Below are positions 1 through 10,531 of a stretch of 64,000 nucleotides of DNA, piece after piece. The stretch is from Phytoseiulus persimilis. Taxonomy: Eukaryota > Arthropoda > Arachnida > Mesostigmata > Phytoseiidae. Numbering within the stretch: the stretch's first letter is position 1; each line of letters starts with the position of its first letter. The notes under the pieces were generated by a model that saw only the letters and a program-made list of their open reading frames with translations, had not been told where the DNA came from and made no database searches. The stretch is taken from the NCBI GenBank assembly GCA_037576195.1, contig JAQZDE010000069.1, positions 1 to 64,000 of the forward strand. Direction: 5' to 3'. Made by a program: the position numbers and the translations under genes.

Positions 1-5
1 GAATA

Positions 6-27
6 TTTATTTTGTCCACTCTTTATT
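6..27 (-). promoter_or_regulatory. Poly(A) signals for the MCFD2-like gene
   Basis: Two AATAAA hexamers on the minus strand (tttatt at 6-11 and 22-27). They lie about 710 bases past the stop codon at 737, and no other gene intervenes. Confidence 0.45.
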
Positions 28-736
28 ACTGTGCCATCGGTGCAAACTGTCGCCTGTGTTTTCGGCAGAACGCGGTACTTGGATTTCTGTTGAAGACGCG
101 CCTGTAGAGGAACGGACGAGACATAGAAAAGCAGATCAGAATTTTAGATCCTTTTGATCACCAGTGTATTACAATCCGAATCAGCAGCAAACGAACGAGC
201 GATTTTCTCATGATTTCACCTTTTCTGTGACGCAATCAAGCCGTGCTATTGTTCTATGCAGCCAACGTCGTTTTCGAAAACAGACTACTCTATCTAATCC
301 TGAACCAATCGATTGCTTAATCGTTGCGCCTACAGCTTCAATCACGACGCCGGGATGCGGTGGGAACTTTCGCGTTTCGAAAGTCAGGAGCAACTGTGCT
401 TCAAATGTATGTCACACCCCGAGAATTCTCCAACAATAGTTTGCGACTCCAGGACGGAAATGCGCATATTTTCTCTGCCGACTCCGAGGTCTTCGATTGC
501 GTATGGTAACGGAAGCTTCTCTCCCTGAACTCTTTGAAGCTTCTGATGGTTTGCTCAACTGAGCAGTTTAGCTTCATTTCCAACTTCTCCGTCATAAGCG
601 CCTGGTCCCCAGAATCCGCCGGAGACTAGACGCAGCTCCCGAAGTGGGCGATTCCGTCACCATATCCGATAGGCAGGAGCGTGCCCGATGCTGATCGGCT
701 CAGCATCGAATCTGCATAGTCATTGCGTCAGGCTCG

Positions 737-1826
737 CTAATAGAAGCGGCCTCGAGAGCCGTGTTGCTTCAGCTGCTTATCGATTGCTTTCTTCATCGCT
801 TTCAGACCTCTGCTCTTGGCCTCTTGATACTCCAGAGGATCTATGAAGCCATCTTTGTTTTTGTCGTCCTTGCGGATGATCCGATCAACACTATCTGCAA
901 AAACAAAATAGAAACTCGATGGAAATTATCGGTTCCACGACAGATGGAGACCTTCCCTGGGCCTGGAAGCCTTCCTTCCGTGACTCTGACGGACTTTTTC
1001 GATCCGAACAGACCGCATTCCCAACATCACATTGCTTGTCGCGAAAGGGAACAATAACCTTGCTCAACAAGTCATCATTTAGAGAGGTTGGTCGAAACTG
1101 AACTGAATCCGTTGGGGGAAAAACTAGTTTTGTGCCGGGAGGAAGTACCTTGACAGATGAGCTCAATTTCCCATGGTACTCCAGAACCTTCGGCATCGCC
1201 CGGGTCTTCGTGATCCTCCCTCGAGTAGCCGTTATAATTTGAGGATGGTAACACCAAATGCAAAAGGGCTTTCAGGAGCTCCTTCTTGTCCAGCTTGGTG
1301 TTCTTGTCGTCGTCGTGGGCCCTGTTCAGAGAGAATAAATGAGTTCGCATGACTCCCAACTCACAGGGAACAGTTCACGCTCCGGAGCTACTCTGAACCT
1401 TACTTGAAGTAATAATAGTAGTATGCTTTTCCGGTATATTCCGCAGGAACCGGCTCACCGAACTCGTCCGCTATCGTCTCGCGCATGTGTCTGAAAAATA
1501 ACCGACCGATTGGAGAACTGGCGCAACATGCGATCACACCCTTCGGTTTTGGTGCGCGAGGATTTTCAGGATGATCATCACTAATAACTTTTAGGGCCAG
1601 TTTGCAAGTGCAATACACACTGGTCGAACTTCGGTGATCCGAACTCAGGCTCAAGATCGAAGTCTGTTGAATCGGAATTTTTAGCAGAACTTGTGTCGTT
1701 GCTTTCAATGGATGTCGAATTCGCTTCGGATGTTCCCTCGGCCTCACTCGTCTCCGTGTCAGCACCAACCGATATCATGAAAATAAAGACCGCACCAATA
1801 CAGAGAAATACGTGCGGAGGCCGCAT
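737..1826 (-). CDS. MCFD2-like secretory-pathway EF-hand protein
   Basis: Four exons on the minus strand: 1826-1621, 1490-1404, 1321-1149 and 894-737. All introns are GT-AG, the phases agree, and the product is 207 aa. It starts with a signal peptide (MRPPHVFLCIGAVFIFMIS) followed by a Ser/Glu-rich acidic linker. The C-terminal half carries two canonical EF-hand loops, DDDKNTKLDKKE and DKNKDGFIDPLE, preceded by a YFKAHDDD segment like the YFKMHDYD of vertebrate MCFD2. In vertebrates MCFD2 binds the lectin LMAN1 and helps cargo glycoproteins leave the ER; that role is inferred here from family. The protein is longer than human MCFD2 because of the acidic linker. A CGREF1-like EF-hand protein is the main alternative. 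The start codon chosen is the one directly before the signal peptide; upstream in-frame sequence looks like 5' UTR. Bases 1-736 are probably its 3' UTR. Confidence 0.8.
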
Positions 1827-2197
1827 GGCGAGCTTCGACTCTCTCAGCACTTGAATGAATCGCTGGAAAAGAATATTTTCGAGGACGAGAAGTTTATGCT
1901 CAGGTTTCCATGGAGCTTTCCGCCACGTGGTATACCGTGGTTGGTCTGAGGAAGGATCGATATGATCTGAAAAGCATCTATTCTCGTACATCATTCACAG
2001 GCATACAATGGGGTTTCACCCGTATCCGAACGCTGGTGGAGCAATATCACCTGAGCTCCAGCAAATCCTGGAACTCGTGCTGCGATAACTTGATGAATCA
2101 TAGCTCTCAGTGTGGTAGAAGCAGTCCGGCAGTATAACTGCAGTTTTCTCGAATAACGATTGCGAAGGTCGGAATTTATGATCCTGAAACCTTTTTC

Positions 2198-2203
2198 TTT
2201 ATT
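2198..2203 (-). promoter_or_regulatory. Poly(A) signal of the membrane-anchored gene
   Basis: AATAAA on the minus strand (tttatt), about 220 bases past the stop of the three-exon gene and before the start of the MCFD2-like gene. Confidence 0.5.
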
Positions 2204-2422
2204 GTTGTCAAATTTGAATTCTGAAAACTCCGCCGGGGACTCACAAAGCCCTTTTGCGGGGCTCACTCCGAATTATTGATTTTCCCTCCCTTCTCAAATC
2301 TCCGCGGGATTCCTCGTTGTGAAGTAGATCGACTAAATTCCAAATCTAGAGCGCTCAAGTTCGACAAGCTCGCTCCATCGCAGGCTATCGATCGGGGACG
2401 GGAAGGAGGGGGGGGGGGGGCA

Positions 2423-3567
2423 TCAGGCGCCAAAAATGTTGGCAAGATAATCTTCCATGTTGAATGACGCAAGAAAAGTCCCTTGAACCGCCATCCCGAG
2501 CGCGTTTCCGAAATCTCTCGGAAGTCTCGGATCGACTCGCAACAATCCTCTGTAGAGCAGCGATAGCATGAGGAAGGTGAAAATCATCACAATCGGCTTC
2601 ATTTCCGACCAAGCCGTGTGACATTGGCATTTTTGACAGAGAGAGACCTGGATTGCCGCGTCTTCAACTCCGAAAGTCGTGTTTTCCGCGAACGAGCTCG
2701 TTAGTTCGCTTTTCACTTCAGCATCCTCAATACTGCGGATTGGTGAAAGTTGGCGTAAAGTCCACTTCGGTGGTCTCGCGTAAGAGGACTCGTCAGAGGC
2801 CACAATCGTAATCATTTTTGTGCTTTCTAATGCGGACGGCTGGAAGGGGGTGCGAAAATCGAAAGTTCCGACTCCCGACTCGAAGCCTTCTTTCTCCTTG
2901 TGTGGGTTCTGAAAGGACACAGAGCTGAATAACGCCGATGACAAAATTCATCCGCGAAGGGATTCTCAATCACATCGTACCAACCTGATCAAATGGTTTC
3001 CTTCGCAGAGCTCGTGGTGTAGAGTCGACACGGGGAGTTTCTATCAACGCCTTGTTCAAAGCGGGAGTTGGAGGATCACCGTCCACAGTGATCCCAGCTC
3101 CAAGATCGGACTCTGGCTTCTTGTCCTCATCGAGAATGTCCTCTTTGACTATCCGATCCATCAGTGGACTCCGCTTATTCTGAAGCCTCTGGCTCGGTGG
3201 TGTATTCGGTGTGTTCTTCGTTATACGTTCGTCCTTCACCTCGGGGGGCGAAGCTTCATTGCCTCCATCAGAAGAGACTTCTCTGTCGGGAGGTGCTCGA
3301 CTCGTAACTGATACTGGCTTCCCTCGTCTCGACCTGGTGTTCAGATGGGGCGGTGTGGAATCTCTCAAAGCAGACGGGCTGTGCTGCAATCGTAACAGGA
3401 ATTAATGGGGGCGGAAGCTCTCGAGCATTCGTCGGTTGTCCTGGGCGGAATCATGACCCTCGCTATGGTCTACCAACTTTCAAGAGCTCCATTGCTTCAC
3501 GGTTCGGTTTCCTCGGCGGAAACTTCGGACTCAGCAGGCCCTTGGTTGCTGTGGGAGGGGGCGCCAT
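2423..3567 (-). CDS. Unrecognised membrane-anchored protein
   Basis: Three exons on the minus strand: 3567-3478, 3383-2985 and 2908-2423. They are joined in phase 0 to give 324 aa. Both donors read GTTGGT, and the acceptors follow pyrimidine tracts. The N-terminal two thirds are disordered, rich in Ser, Pro, Thr and basic residues, with many S/T-P sites (TPRVDSTPRALRRKP, PPKWTLRQLSP) that look like kinase targets. Near the C-terminus a Cys pair (CQKCQC) precedes a clear transmembrane helix (IVMIFTFLMLSLL), then a weaker hydrophobic segment and a short tail. This suggests a tail-anchored or two-pass membrane protein facing the cytosol or nucleus. A short stretch from PSALESTK to PPKWTLRQLSPI faintly recalls the N-terminal motif of Aurora activator Bora, but Bora has no membrane anchor, so no name is given. 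A poly(A) signal lies at 2198-2203. Confidence 0.65.
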
Positions 3568-4784
3568 GATGCGCCTCGAACGACGTGTAAAACCGCACTG
3601 TTGACACGGCGAAGCACGAATGCGCGGGAGGACGTGTGTTTACTTCGAGAACGGAGCCTGAAGCTTCGAAGCGTGTTCGCCTGCTTTATGGAGAGCGTTC
3701 TAATTCTCTCTCTGGTTTGAGAGATGGAGGTCGCGAGAAAATTCGCAGAAGGTCGGCGAGCTCGCCCCGCTCACGCTTCAGATTCATTATCGAATTTCAT
3801 CTGCGTGGATCTCAGGGTCGGCCTGTTGTGGATTTTCGCGATGCGAGAATGCTGGTCGGTCACAGGCATTGTCCACCTCGCCGGAGTTCCACTCCAGAGA
3901 GCTCCTTGCCGCGAGCATGGCTGATCAATTTCGGAAAGTTCCGAACCTCCTCGCGACCGTCCTACGACGAAATATACGCGGATGCCAACTGATCCTCTCG
4001 CAAAAACGATTCTGAGTGGACTCTTCATCGCATGCTGGGAGCACGTGTTGTTCTGAGCGGGGCTAGTTTTGTTCGATCGAAGCAAAGTGTGATTCGGGAA
4101 GTGAAACAACATCTTCACTGGATCCAAAGAAGCAGAGGAGCTAAGAGGAGGACTCGAGCAGGTTTTCAGCCGACGGTATCCACGGCGGAACGGAGAAGTG
4201 TCGAATTCGACGCAAGTCGGCTTATCGGGAGCGGTCGGGAACCACCTCGATTCTCTTTTGGGTTTTCTCGGGAGCGCTTGCGAGGGAAGGAGCTCCTAAG
4301 GCTCGTGATGGGAACGCGCGCCCCGATGGTGATACACAGTAACTGAAATTGTAATATTCACTGTTTCAATCAGTCTTCTACGTTGAGAGGCGAAAGTTGA
4401 ATCACGATGATGACACACAGCTTGTATCTCACCCGTTGACGCCTCGAGATTCCGCTCAAGTGCCGTGGTTTGACGGGAACGAATCCCGTGGTGGGAACTC
4501 GAGGGAGCGTCCACCTGGAAGGTAGGCTCCGAACGAAGGAGGTCGTTCCTGGTAATCGAAGGGAAAATTCCTCGCACCAGTCTCTGCGCGGAACTTTCCT
4601 CTAACTTCAGCGAGAACGAATTAGCCGCTTCTCCTCCTCATGGGAATCGTGTCCGCCGCGTCCAAATCGTGCAACGCTAATTGACGATTATTTGATTGGG
4701 TCATTAACCATTTCTTGTTCATAAAAGTCTCGTTATATGTCAGGAACACCATACTCGGGGGCGAGTACACTCTGCTGGTCAGGA
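3568..4784. other. Intergenic, no supported gene
   Basis: Short overlapping open frames of up to 118 codons occur on both strands. None has a recognisable domain or consistent splice sites. The part nearest 3568 is the 5' flank of the membrane-anchored gene. Confidence 0.5.
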
Positions 4785-5290
4785 TTAGTCGTTGATCTTG
4801 TAGGTGCGTCGCATGTGTTCTTTCGTTGCTCTCTTCCATCTTTCTAGACTCCGTTTGGTCCGCTCTTCATTTCCTGCCGTTAAGTCTTCATAGAGGCCTA
4901 GTTTTCTGCAGATCTTCGCTTCGTTCCGCTGTTCTTCTTTGCACTCCATCATCACGTGTAGTAGGGACTCTGTGAGATGCCCGCATGGTACACATTTACC
5001 ATCACCTCTTTCGATTCTCGCTCTGAAAGAGTTAGTGTTCAGGAAGCCTGCTCTAGCTTTGGAAATAAGCGTGCTCCCTCTGGAGCTGTCGTATATATGA
5101 TCTGTTGTGCTTTCCGGATGTGCTTTCCGGATTTGCTTTCCATACCTTCTTTCCATTCGTAATCAGTGATTTGTCCTTCAACCTTTTTGTTCGCTGTGAG
5201 AGGTGGGATTCGGCTGAAGCACTGGAGTTGCCGACGGACACCGGCCGCTTCGCTCAGGAAAAGCACGCGCCGGGGAGTTTCGGACGGCAT
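4785..5290 (-). mobile_element. Decayed LINE (non-LTR retrotransposon) 3' ORF fragment
   Basis: The minus-strand frame ending at 4785 encodes the typical C-terminus of a non-LTR retrotransposon polyprotein. A segment ISKARAGFLNTNSFRARIER is followed by the cysteine/histidine knuckle CVPCGHLTESLLHVMMEC (C-x2-C-x8-H-x4-C) and a basic tail. Upstream sequence related to the same protein continues in a different frame. The break lies at a short tandem repeat (5108-5141). No reverse transcriptase or endonuclease domain remains, so this is a 5'-truncated, frameshifted relic. The clade was not determined. Confidence 0.7.
5108..5141. repeat. 13-bp direct repeat, about 2.6 units
   Basis: Units tgctttccggatg and tgctttccggatt followed by tgctttcc. 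The 13-bp unit is not a multiple of three, so the duplication explains the frame change inside the LINE fragment. Confidence 0.85.
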
Positions 5291-8200
5291 GAGTCGGTAT
5301 TGACTGAGGGAGAGTGGGTTTGACTCGAGCTAGGAGTTATTTGACCGTTTCTGGCAGAAGAGGTTCCGCTTAGAAGTGATCTTCGAGGATCGGGTGAGAG
5401 ATCGGGCGAAGAAGATTCCACGAATCGATCCGAAGTTGTCAAGAAGCTTCACAGAGCCGTTCTTGGTACTGACGCTCTCGCATAGCACTGGACGTCACGC
5501 ATATCGAGAAATTTTCGTTTGTATCGGTATGTTTTGGAGCAAAATTCGCTTCCGGTCCCAGGCGGACAATATTTTCCGCCAGTTTCCCATCCGCAGAAGA
5601 GTACAGGTCGGGTAGTCATCTACTAGAATCGGTGTCTTGGCGATCTTCAAGTTCGGAAGTTCCACTTCGATGGCACGAACCTTGCTCTCCTCTGACATGA
5701 TGAGTGGATCGAGGGAGGGGAAGCGAACGACTACCGGCGATCTTCTCACAAGAAAGTTCTCTTCCCCGTCCCGAGCCGAGGTTTCCTCAGAAAAACCGCG
5801 GAAGCTCCTGAAACTAAGCAAGAACATACAAACCTCCCTCATGGAGTAGTTCCTGAAAAATTTCGGCTGCGATACCCCCGGTTGCCGCCCGTGCCAAGAA
5901 CTTGAGCTTTCATGCTGCACCAGAAGATGACCGAACCCTCATTTCCAATGGATCACTTCACTTGTCCCGCATTGGAGTTCGTCCATGCTTTTGGGACGAT
6001 CCAAACGCCAGGTGTGCCATGAGCCGATCTCGTGACCTTGCGCTGGAATATACGCGGGACGAAAGGGTTCAAAGCCGCTGATCTCGACTCAAGAATCTGA
6101 TATCAGATGAATCAAACTGTTAGCCTCAATTTTCTGCACTCCTCATCGGGCACAATTCTGTGATAAACACATGCGTCGTCCCTGAACGGGGTCATCGGCT
6201 TCCTCATCAGGTGATCTCCTTCCAAATGGGAGTCCACTACAGGAAAACAATGCCAACGTTTTTCACAACTTGAATCTTAAAGATATCACTGAGCAGCTCA
6301 ATCCAGCCCTCAGATATACGAGTGTAAGTGAAGTCGAGCACCCAAGGGAGAGTTGAAAATGCTAAATGTCGTCATACTCTTGTTAATTTGAGGAATGCGT
6401 GGGTTAGTGCTCGGCTCACGTTGAGTAGAGCAACGTTCATCTCGACCTTGGGCTGAGTCAGCATTCTGCCTCGCGGTTTGAATCTTCTCGTACTTCTTCT
6501 TCTCCGTTCTCTGAGGGAGGAACGCGAAGCTGAACGCGAGGTCTGCACTGGCGCAGTCTCCCTGACGGCTTGCTTCGAGATACACTCGACTTTCGGGAGC
6601 TGACCAGCGTTCGCTGCTGAATCGTCGAAATTTCTGCACGGAAAGCTTGTGGTTCATTATTAGTGAGACAATGAGTGACGTTGTGAAATGTGACGTCGAC
6701 GGACAAGGTGAGTGATTCCATCGTTCATCTCGCGGACGCTCACCAGGAGTCTGAGCATAGCAATTCTTCCAAATCAACGTGGCTCTCCATGATAGCATCC
6801 GAAGCAAAACTATGATGACGACCGGGGCCGGGTGTTTGGAAGGACACGTCACAGCTGGTCGAGATCAGATCGACCTCGGAGTCTGTTGTTCTCGAGGGAT
6901 TTCGCCAATGGGAACACGAAACGTCTCAATACCGACAGCGCAGCGATACTCTGCTGACATCCGAAATCGGCTAACACCTTCCGTTCCAATGACTGGGTTC
7001 ATCATGGCCTTCCCGCGGATAATGTTGGGCTCCGCGTACCTATATCCCCGAATCGAATTTACCCTACGCCGACCGCGAACCTCGAGAATCACTCCCCTGA
7101 GATTCGCTCTCGCAACCGCTATTGCCTCGACAAACTTCCTGGAGACCTGGGCCATAGGTTATATTTGGAATGGTTTAAGATCCGCTCTGCTTCAGATTAC
7201 GCATCAGGCTTTGAGCAGGCAACCATGCAGCCAGGAAGCCAACTGTTCGGACAGTTGTTCGAGCAATCTTTATGTTTCAAACGAGGTTCCGAGTGACAGC
7301 AAAGAACGGTACAGCTTGAGGCGGCGTGTTTGCCATCAGGCGTTAGCATCTCCACGTACCAGAGTATTGAAAATAAAACCAGGGTGAACGAAAAACAGAG
7401 CTCAATTCGACTGTTCGTATTTCCGCCAGGTTCGAGGAGTGTGCATGGACGCGCTCTGGACGTTTTCTAACATCCCCTGGACACAAGTGTCATCACCGAC
7501 TGCGATAGCTGTCGTGCGGGAAAAGACTCGAGCGAAGACTTGGAGCGGAGCGACGTTTTTCTGGTCGTGCGCGTAAGCGGTTGAGTCATCGATGGTATAG
7601 ATTATGCGCATCGCTTGTTTCACGTAATGAAGTGTGTTCCCCGATGCGTTCTGACCGAATCTGCGGTCAAGTGGTCGCATGGAACGCGGAGGAGTAGCCG
7701 AGGTGAAGCGAAAGAGACACCTAGACGGATCATTCCGGCCGCTGCTGCTGATTTTGACCGCTTTCGCGTCGGGTCTAGGATACGCCGAGAGATCGATAGC
7801 TGCTCCGTCCGTGGGTCTACGCAGACACACGCGCGCCCTCACATACAGAACCGATGGCTCGTGACCACATTCCACACATAGCTCCCGAATCGTCATTCAG
7901 TGAGCTTCGCGGACGAATACGCGGATCGTTACCACCATCGTCAGCCGCGGCACCGTTCCAATTGGTTTCGTACCGAGTCGTATCATTCGTAGAAAATGCC
8001 ACGAAAATCCGATCTAAATATCTCCTGTCGGATAGCTTCGATTCTGGGCATCGGCAAACTTTCTTTCGGATTTCGGGATCGTTTTCAGGCCCCAGATTTG
8101 CGAGGACGATGCGCATCTGGGAGATAAGATAGAGATAAAAGCGAATCTACTCACTGGATTCCAATTCTTCAAAGTTTGGAAGTTGACGCTATCAGTGTGC

Positions 8201-10506
8201 GCTGCGCGCGATCGCGCGGGACTCGATGTCGGCTCAAATATTGAGCACACACGCCCAAGGTTACGGCGGCCGACGATACAGGCAGACTGCTTCAGCCTAT
8301 TTTTCTTTGGGAGGCTGAATGTCGTCGTTGTTATTGTCGTCGTCGCCGCGCTTTTCAACGCTTTGTGTCACAATAATGAAACAACCCTGCGGTTGTTGCC
8401 GAATATATACCTTGATGATACGATCTATGAAGTACTCACTATTTGGATTTCATTTGTCTATTATCCAACTAATGACGTTGTTGGACTTTCTGAAAGAAAG
8501 AATGCCGTGTGCCTCATATGAAGTTCCATTGCCAAAAACTTAACTTCAGATTTTCTCCTCTCTCCCAAGGCTTGAACAGAGTTTTTCGCTGCTTGCTGCG
8601 AGCAAATCGACATCCTCGTTGAAACCCTCGAGGATCATCTCGCCAATTCGAAGTAGATTGTGAGAATTCATGTATATCGAAGAAAATTAGAGGCTTCAGC
8701 CATCATGACCTCGTTGAGGCCCCGGCAACGGATCCACCCGTAAAACAGTCAACAGGTGGAAAAACTCTCGAACCATCTTCTCATTCATTGAGAGCGAACA
8801 TTCGGCCACGCGGGCTTTGGCCCTACAAAGGAGACGGTGGTGATTCACAGCGGAACTATGCGTTACTCGAGGGATATTCAAAAGATTTCGCGTTCGGTGA
8901 GTTGATGCGTTCAACATCTTTTGCTCAGCAACAGAGCCACTCGTCGACCTCGAACAGGCTCATGTTGAGGCTCAAAATGTTCGGTCTGATTCGGGATGCC
9001 GTCGGTCAAGGTCGAAGGTCAGATGGGAGGGGCTGACAGAGCTTACTGACCGACAGTGTGAATCGTTTGATCTGTCAGGGAAAACGAATAATAGTTTGGT
9101 GCGAGAATCGTTTCCGGTCAATAGGGGAGAACTCCAATCTGAAACCACTATTAACCGGTTTCATTGACTCGTAGATTCTATCGAATCACTCGGTCGATTT
9201 TTGTCGAGGCGTTACGACTCGACAGAGATCGATTCCAATGAATTCGGTTCAGCAATGGTCGTGTTCCAGCTTCGAGCACGCGGGAACGCTGACTGTTTGG
9301 AACCGGAGTCCGCCAATCGCCGATTCTCGAACACGGCGGAGTTGCCCGCACACATTCGGCTGAATCGGCGGCTCCCTTCATCCAAGATTTATTGGAGTTC
9401 CGTGCGTCCCAGTCTTCCGGTTTTCGCGCCCGGGATAACGGTCCGGCCTCTCGGCTCAATCGAGGGCCCGAGCAGTCTTCGGTGGCGTGAAAACAAACAA
9501 GACGTAATGGGATACTCAGAACATTTGTTTTTCAATATACATATCAATGGAATTCCAGGAATGCTCCGAAGACCAGCTGCAGACACAACACACGCTCTGA
9601 CGGTTTGTTGTGTCTGGAATTTTCTGTGGGATGATAATAGGGAAAACGACGAGCAATGTCAGATCGGCGAATGTTGTCAGAGCTTCGGAATTCGGCTATC
9701 ATCAAATCGGCATTGTGGAGCCCCGATGGCTTTTGCCAGGGTTTACAACATTCGCGAAGGAAACTTGAGAGGCCGAAAAGCAAGAGGCCGAAAAAAGGAG
9801 CGGAACCAACCAGAGCCGATGAGTCATCCCCTCCGATGTCAGCGAACTCTACTTGAGCCTGTCCTCGGCCCGAAATTCTTTCAGAAGGGAAGGAGTGAGA
9901 TGATGATCTCGATAATCCGAGAACCAGATTCTCGAAAATGAGGGAACCAGCTTCTCGAGCGCGTTCCGCTCGATAGCACGAATCCGATCGAAAAGCAGAG
10001 TGGTCAGACGTCATCGCGTTTTTCTCCCCGAACGGGAGGACCTAGCCACAAGAGGGAATGGAGAATAAATGTCGAAGGTTTCGACGTTAGCCGGTGTGGC
10101 ATGACATGTTATGACTTTCCCGTGTCTCCTGCACGACGCCTGCAGTGCTTCGGAGCCGCTTAGTCAGCGCTTTTCTTTCTGGTATCTTGACGTTGCGATG
10201 AGCGTCAAAGTAACGTGGTAAGGGTGCTCGGTGTCCCTCTCCCAGAAGCGTGTAAGTTTACCATTCAACTGTCAGCGTTCCGGCCGGCAGTCGTTATATT
10301 ACCTTTGTTGGAGAAGTTCGCAGTTTCGCCATCACAGTGAAGTCACTGCGGGAGAGCGCTCCGGGCTCGACGGAAGCAACTCAGAGAAAGTCACGTGATC
10401 GTGGTTCGTTCTCCTGGAGGTGTTCAACGCCGGAAAACTCGGAGTCGATACCGAGTCAGTTCGGAACAAAACGTCGCGATAAACTCCGCCCCCGACAACT
10501 GCTAGA
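5291..10506. other. Gene-poor stretch with orphan open frames
   Basis: I could not support any complete gene here. The best candidates are a minus-strand frame at 5495-5698 (starts MSEESKVRAIEVELPNLKIA, 67 codons, with codon choice that looks coding) and minus-strand frames near 6310-6721, 6865-7155, 7402-7896 and 8114-7817. Some have plausible splice sites, for instance a GTGAGT donor before 8150 feeding an ATG-led frame at 8116. None shows a known domain or a consistent multi-exon model. They could be exons of an unrecognised gene or chance frames. Confidence 0.35.
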
Positions 10507-10531
10507 ATGGCGCCTTCCATCATGAGCTACT
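10507..10531 (+). CDS. Candidate first coding exon of the ABRA/costars gene
   Basis: A 25-base stretch begins with ATG (MAPSIMSY) and runs into an excellent donor, T|GTGAGT, leaving phase 1. The exon starting at 17882 follows the acceptor gtcttccag and needs exactly phase 1. The join gives a continuous frame, MAPSIMSYCMLHGHDTG, leading into the costars protein. The implied intron is about 7.35 kb. This is inference from phase and splice consensus; a start at the ATG at 17755 without this exon is the alternative. Confidence 0.35.

Noticed and set aside
2405..2420. Poly-G tract, and similar C and A tracts at about 54160 and 16985
   Set aside because: Simple homopolymers; no reason to give them a function, though they may cause assembly errors.
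6779..7387. 202-codon plus-strand open frame
   Set aside because: No domain, and a competing open minus-strand frame covers the same bases. Neither could be joined into a gene with confidence.
9201..9941. 246-codon plus-strand open frame
   Set aside because: Composition is random-like and Arg-rich, there is no domain, and an equally open frame overlaps on the other strand. Chance is the best explanation.
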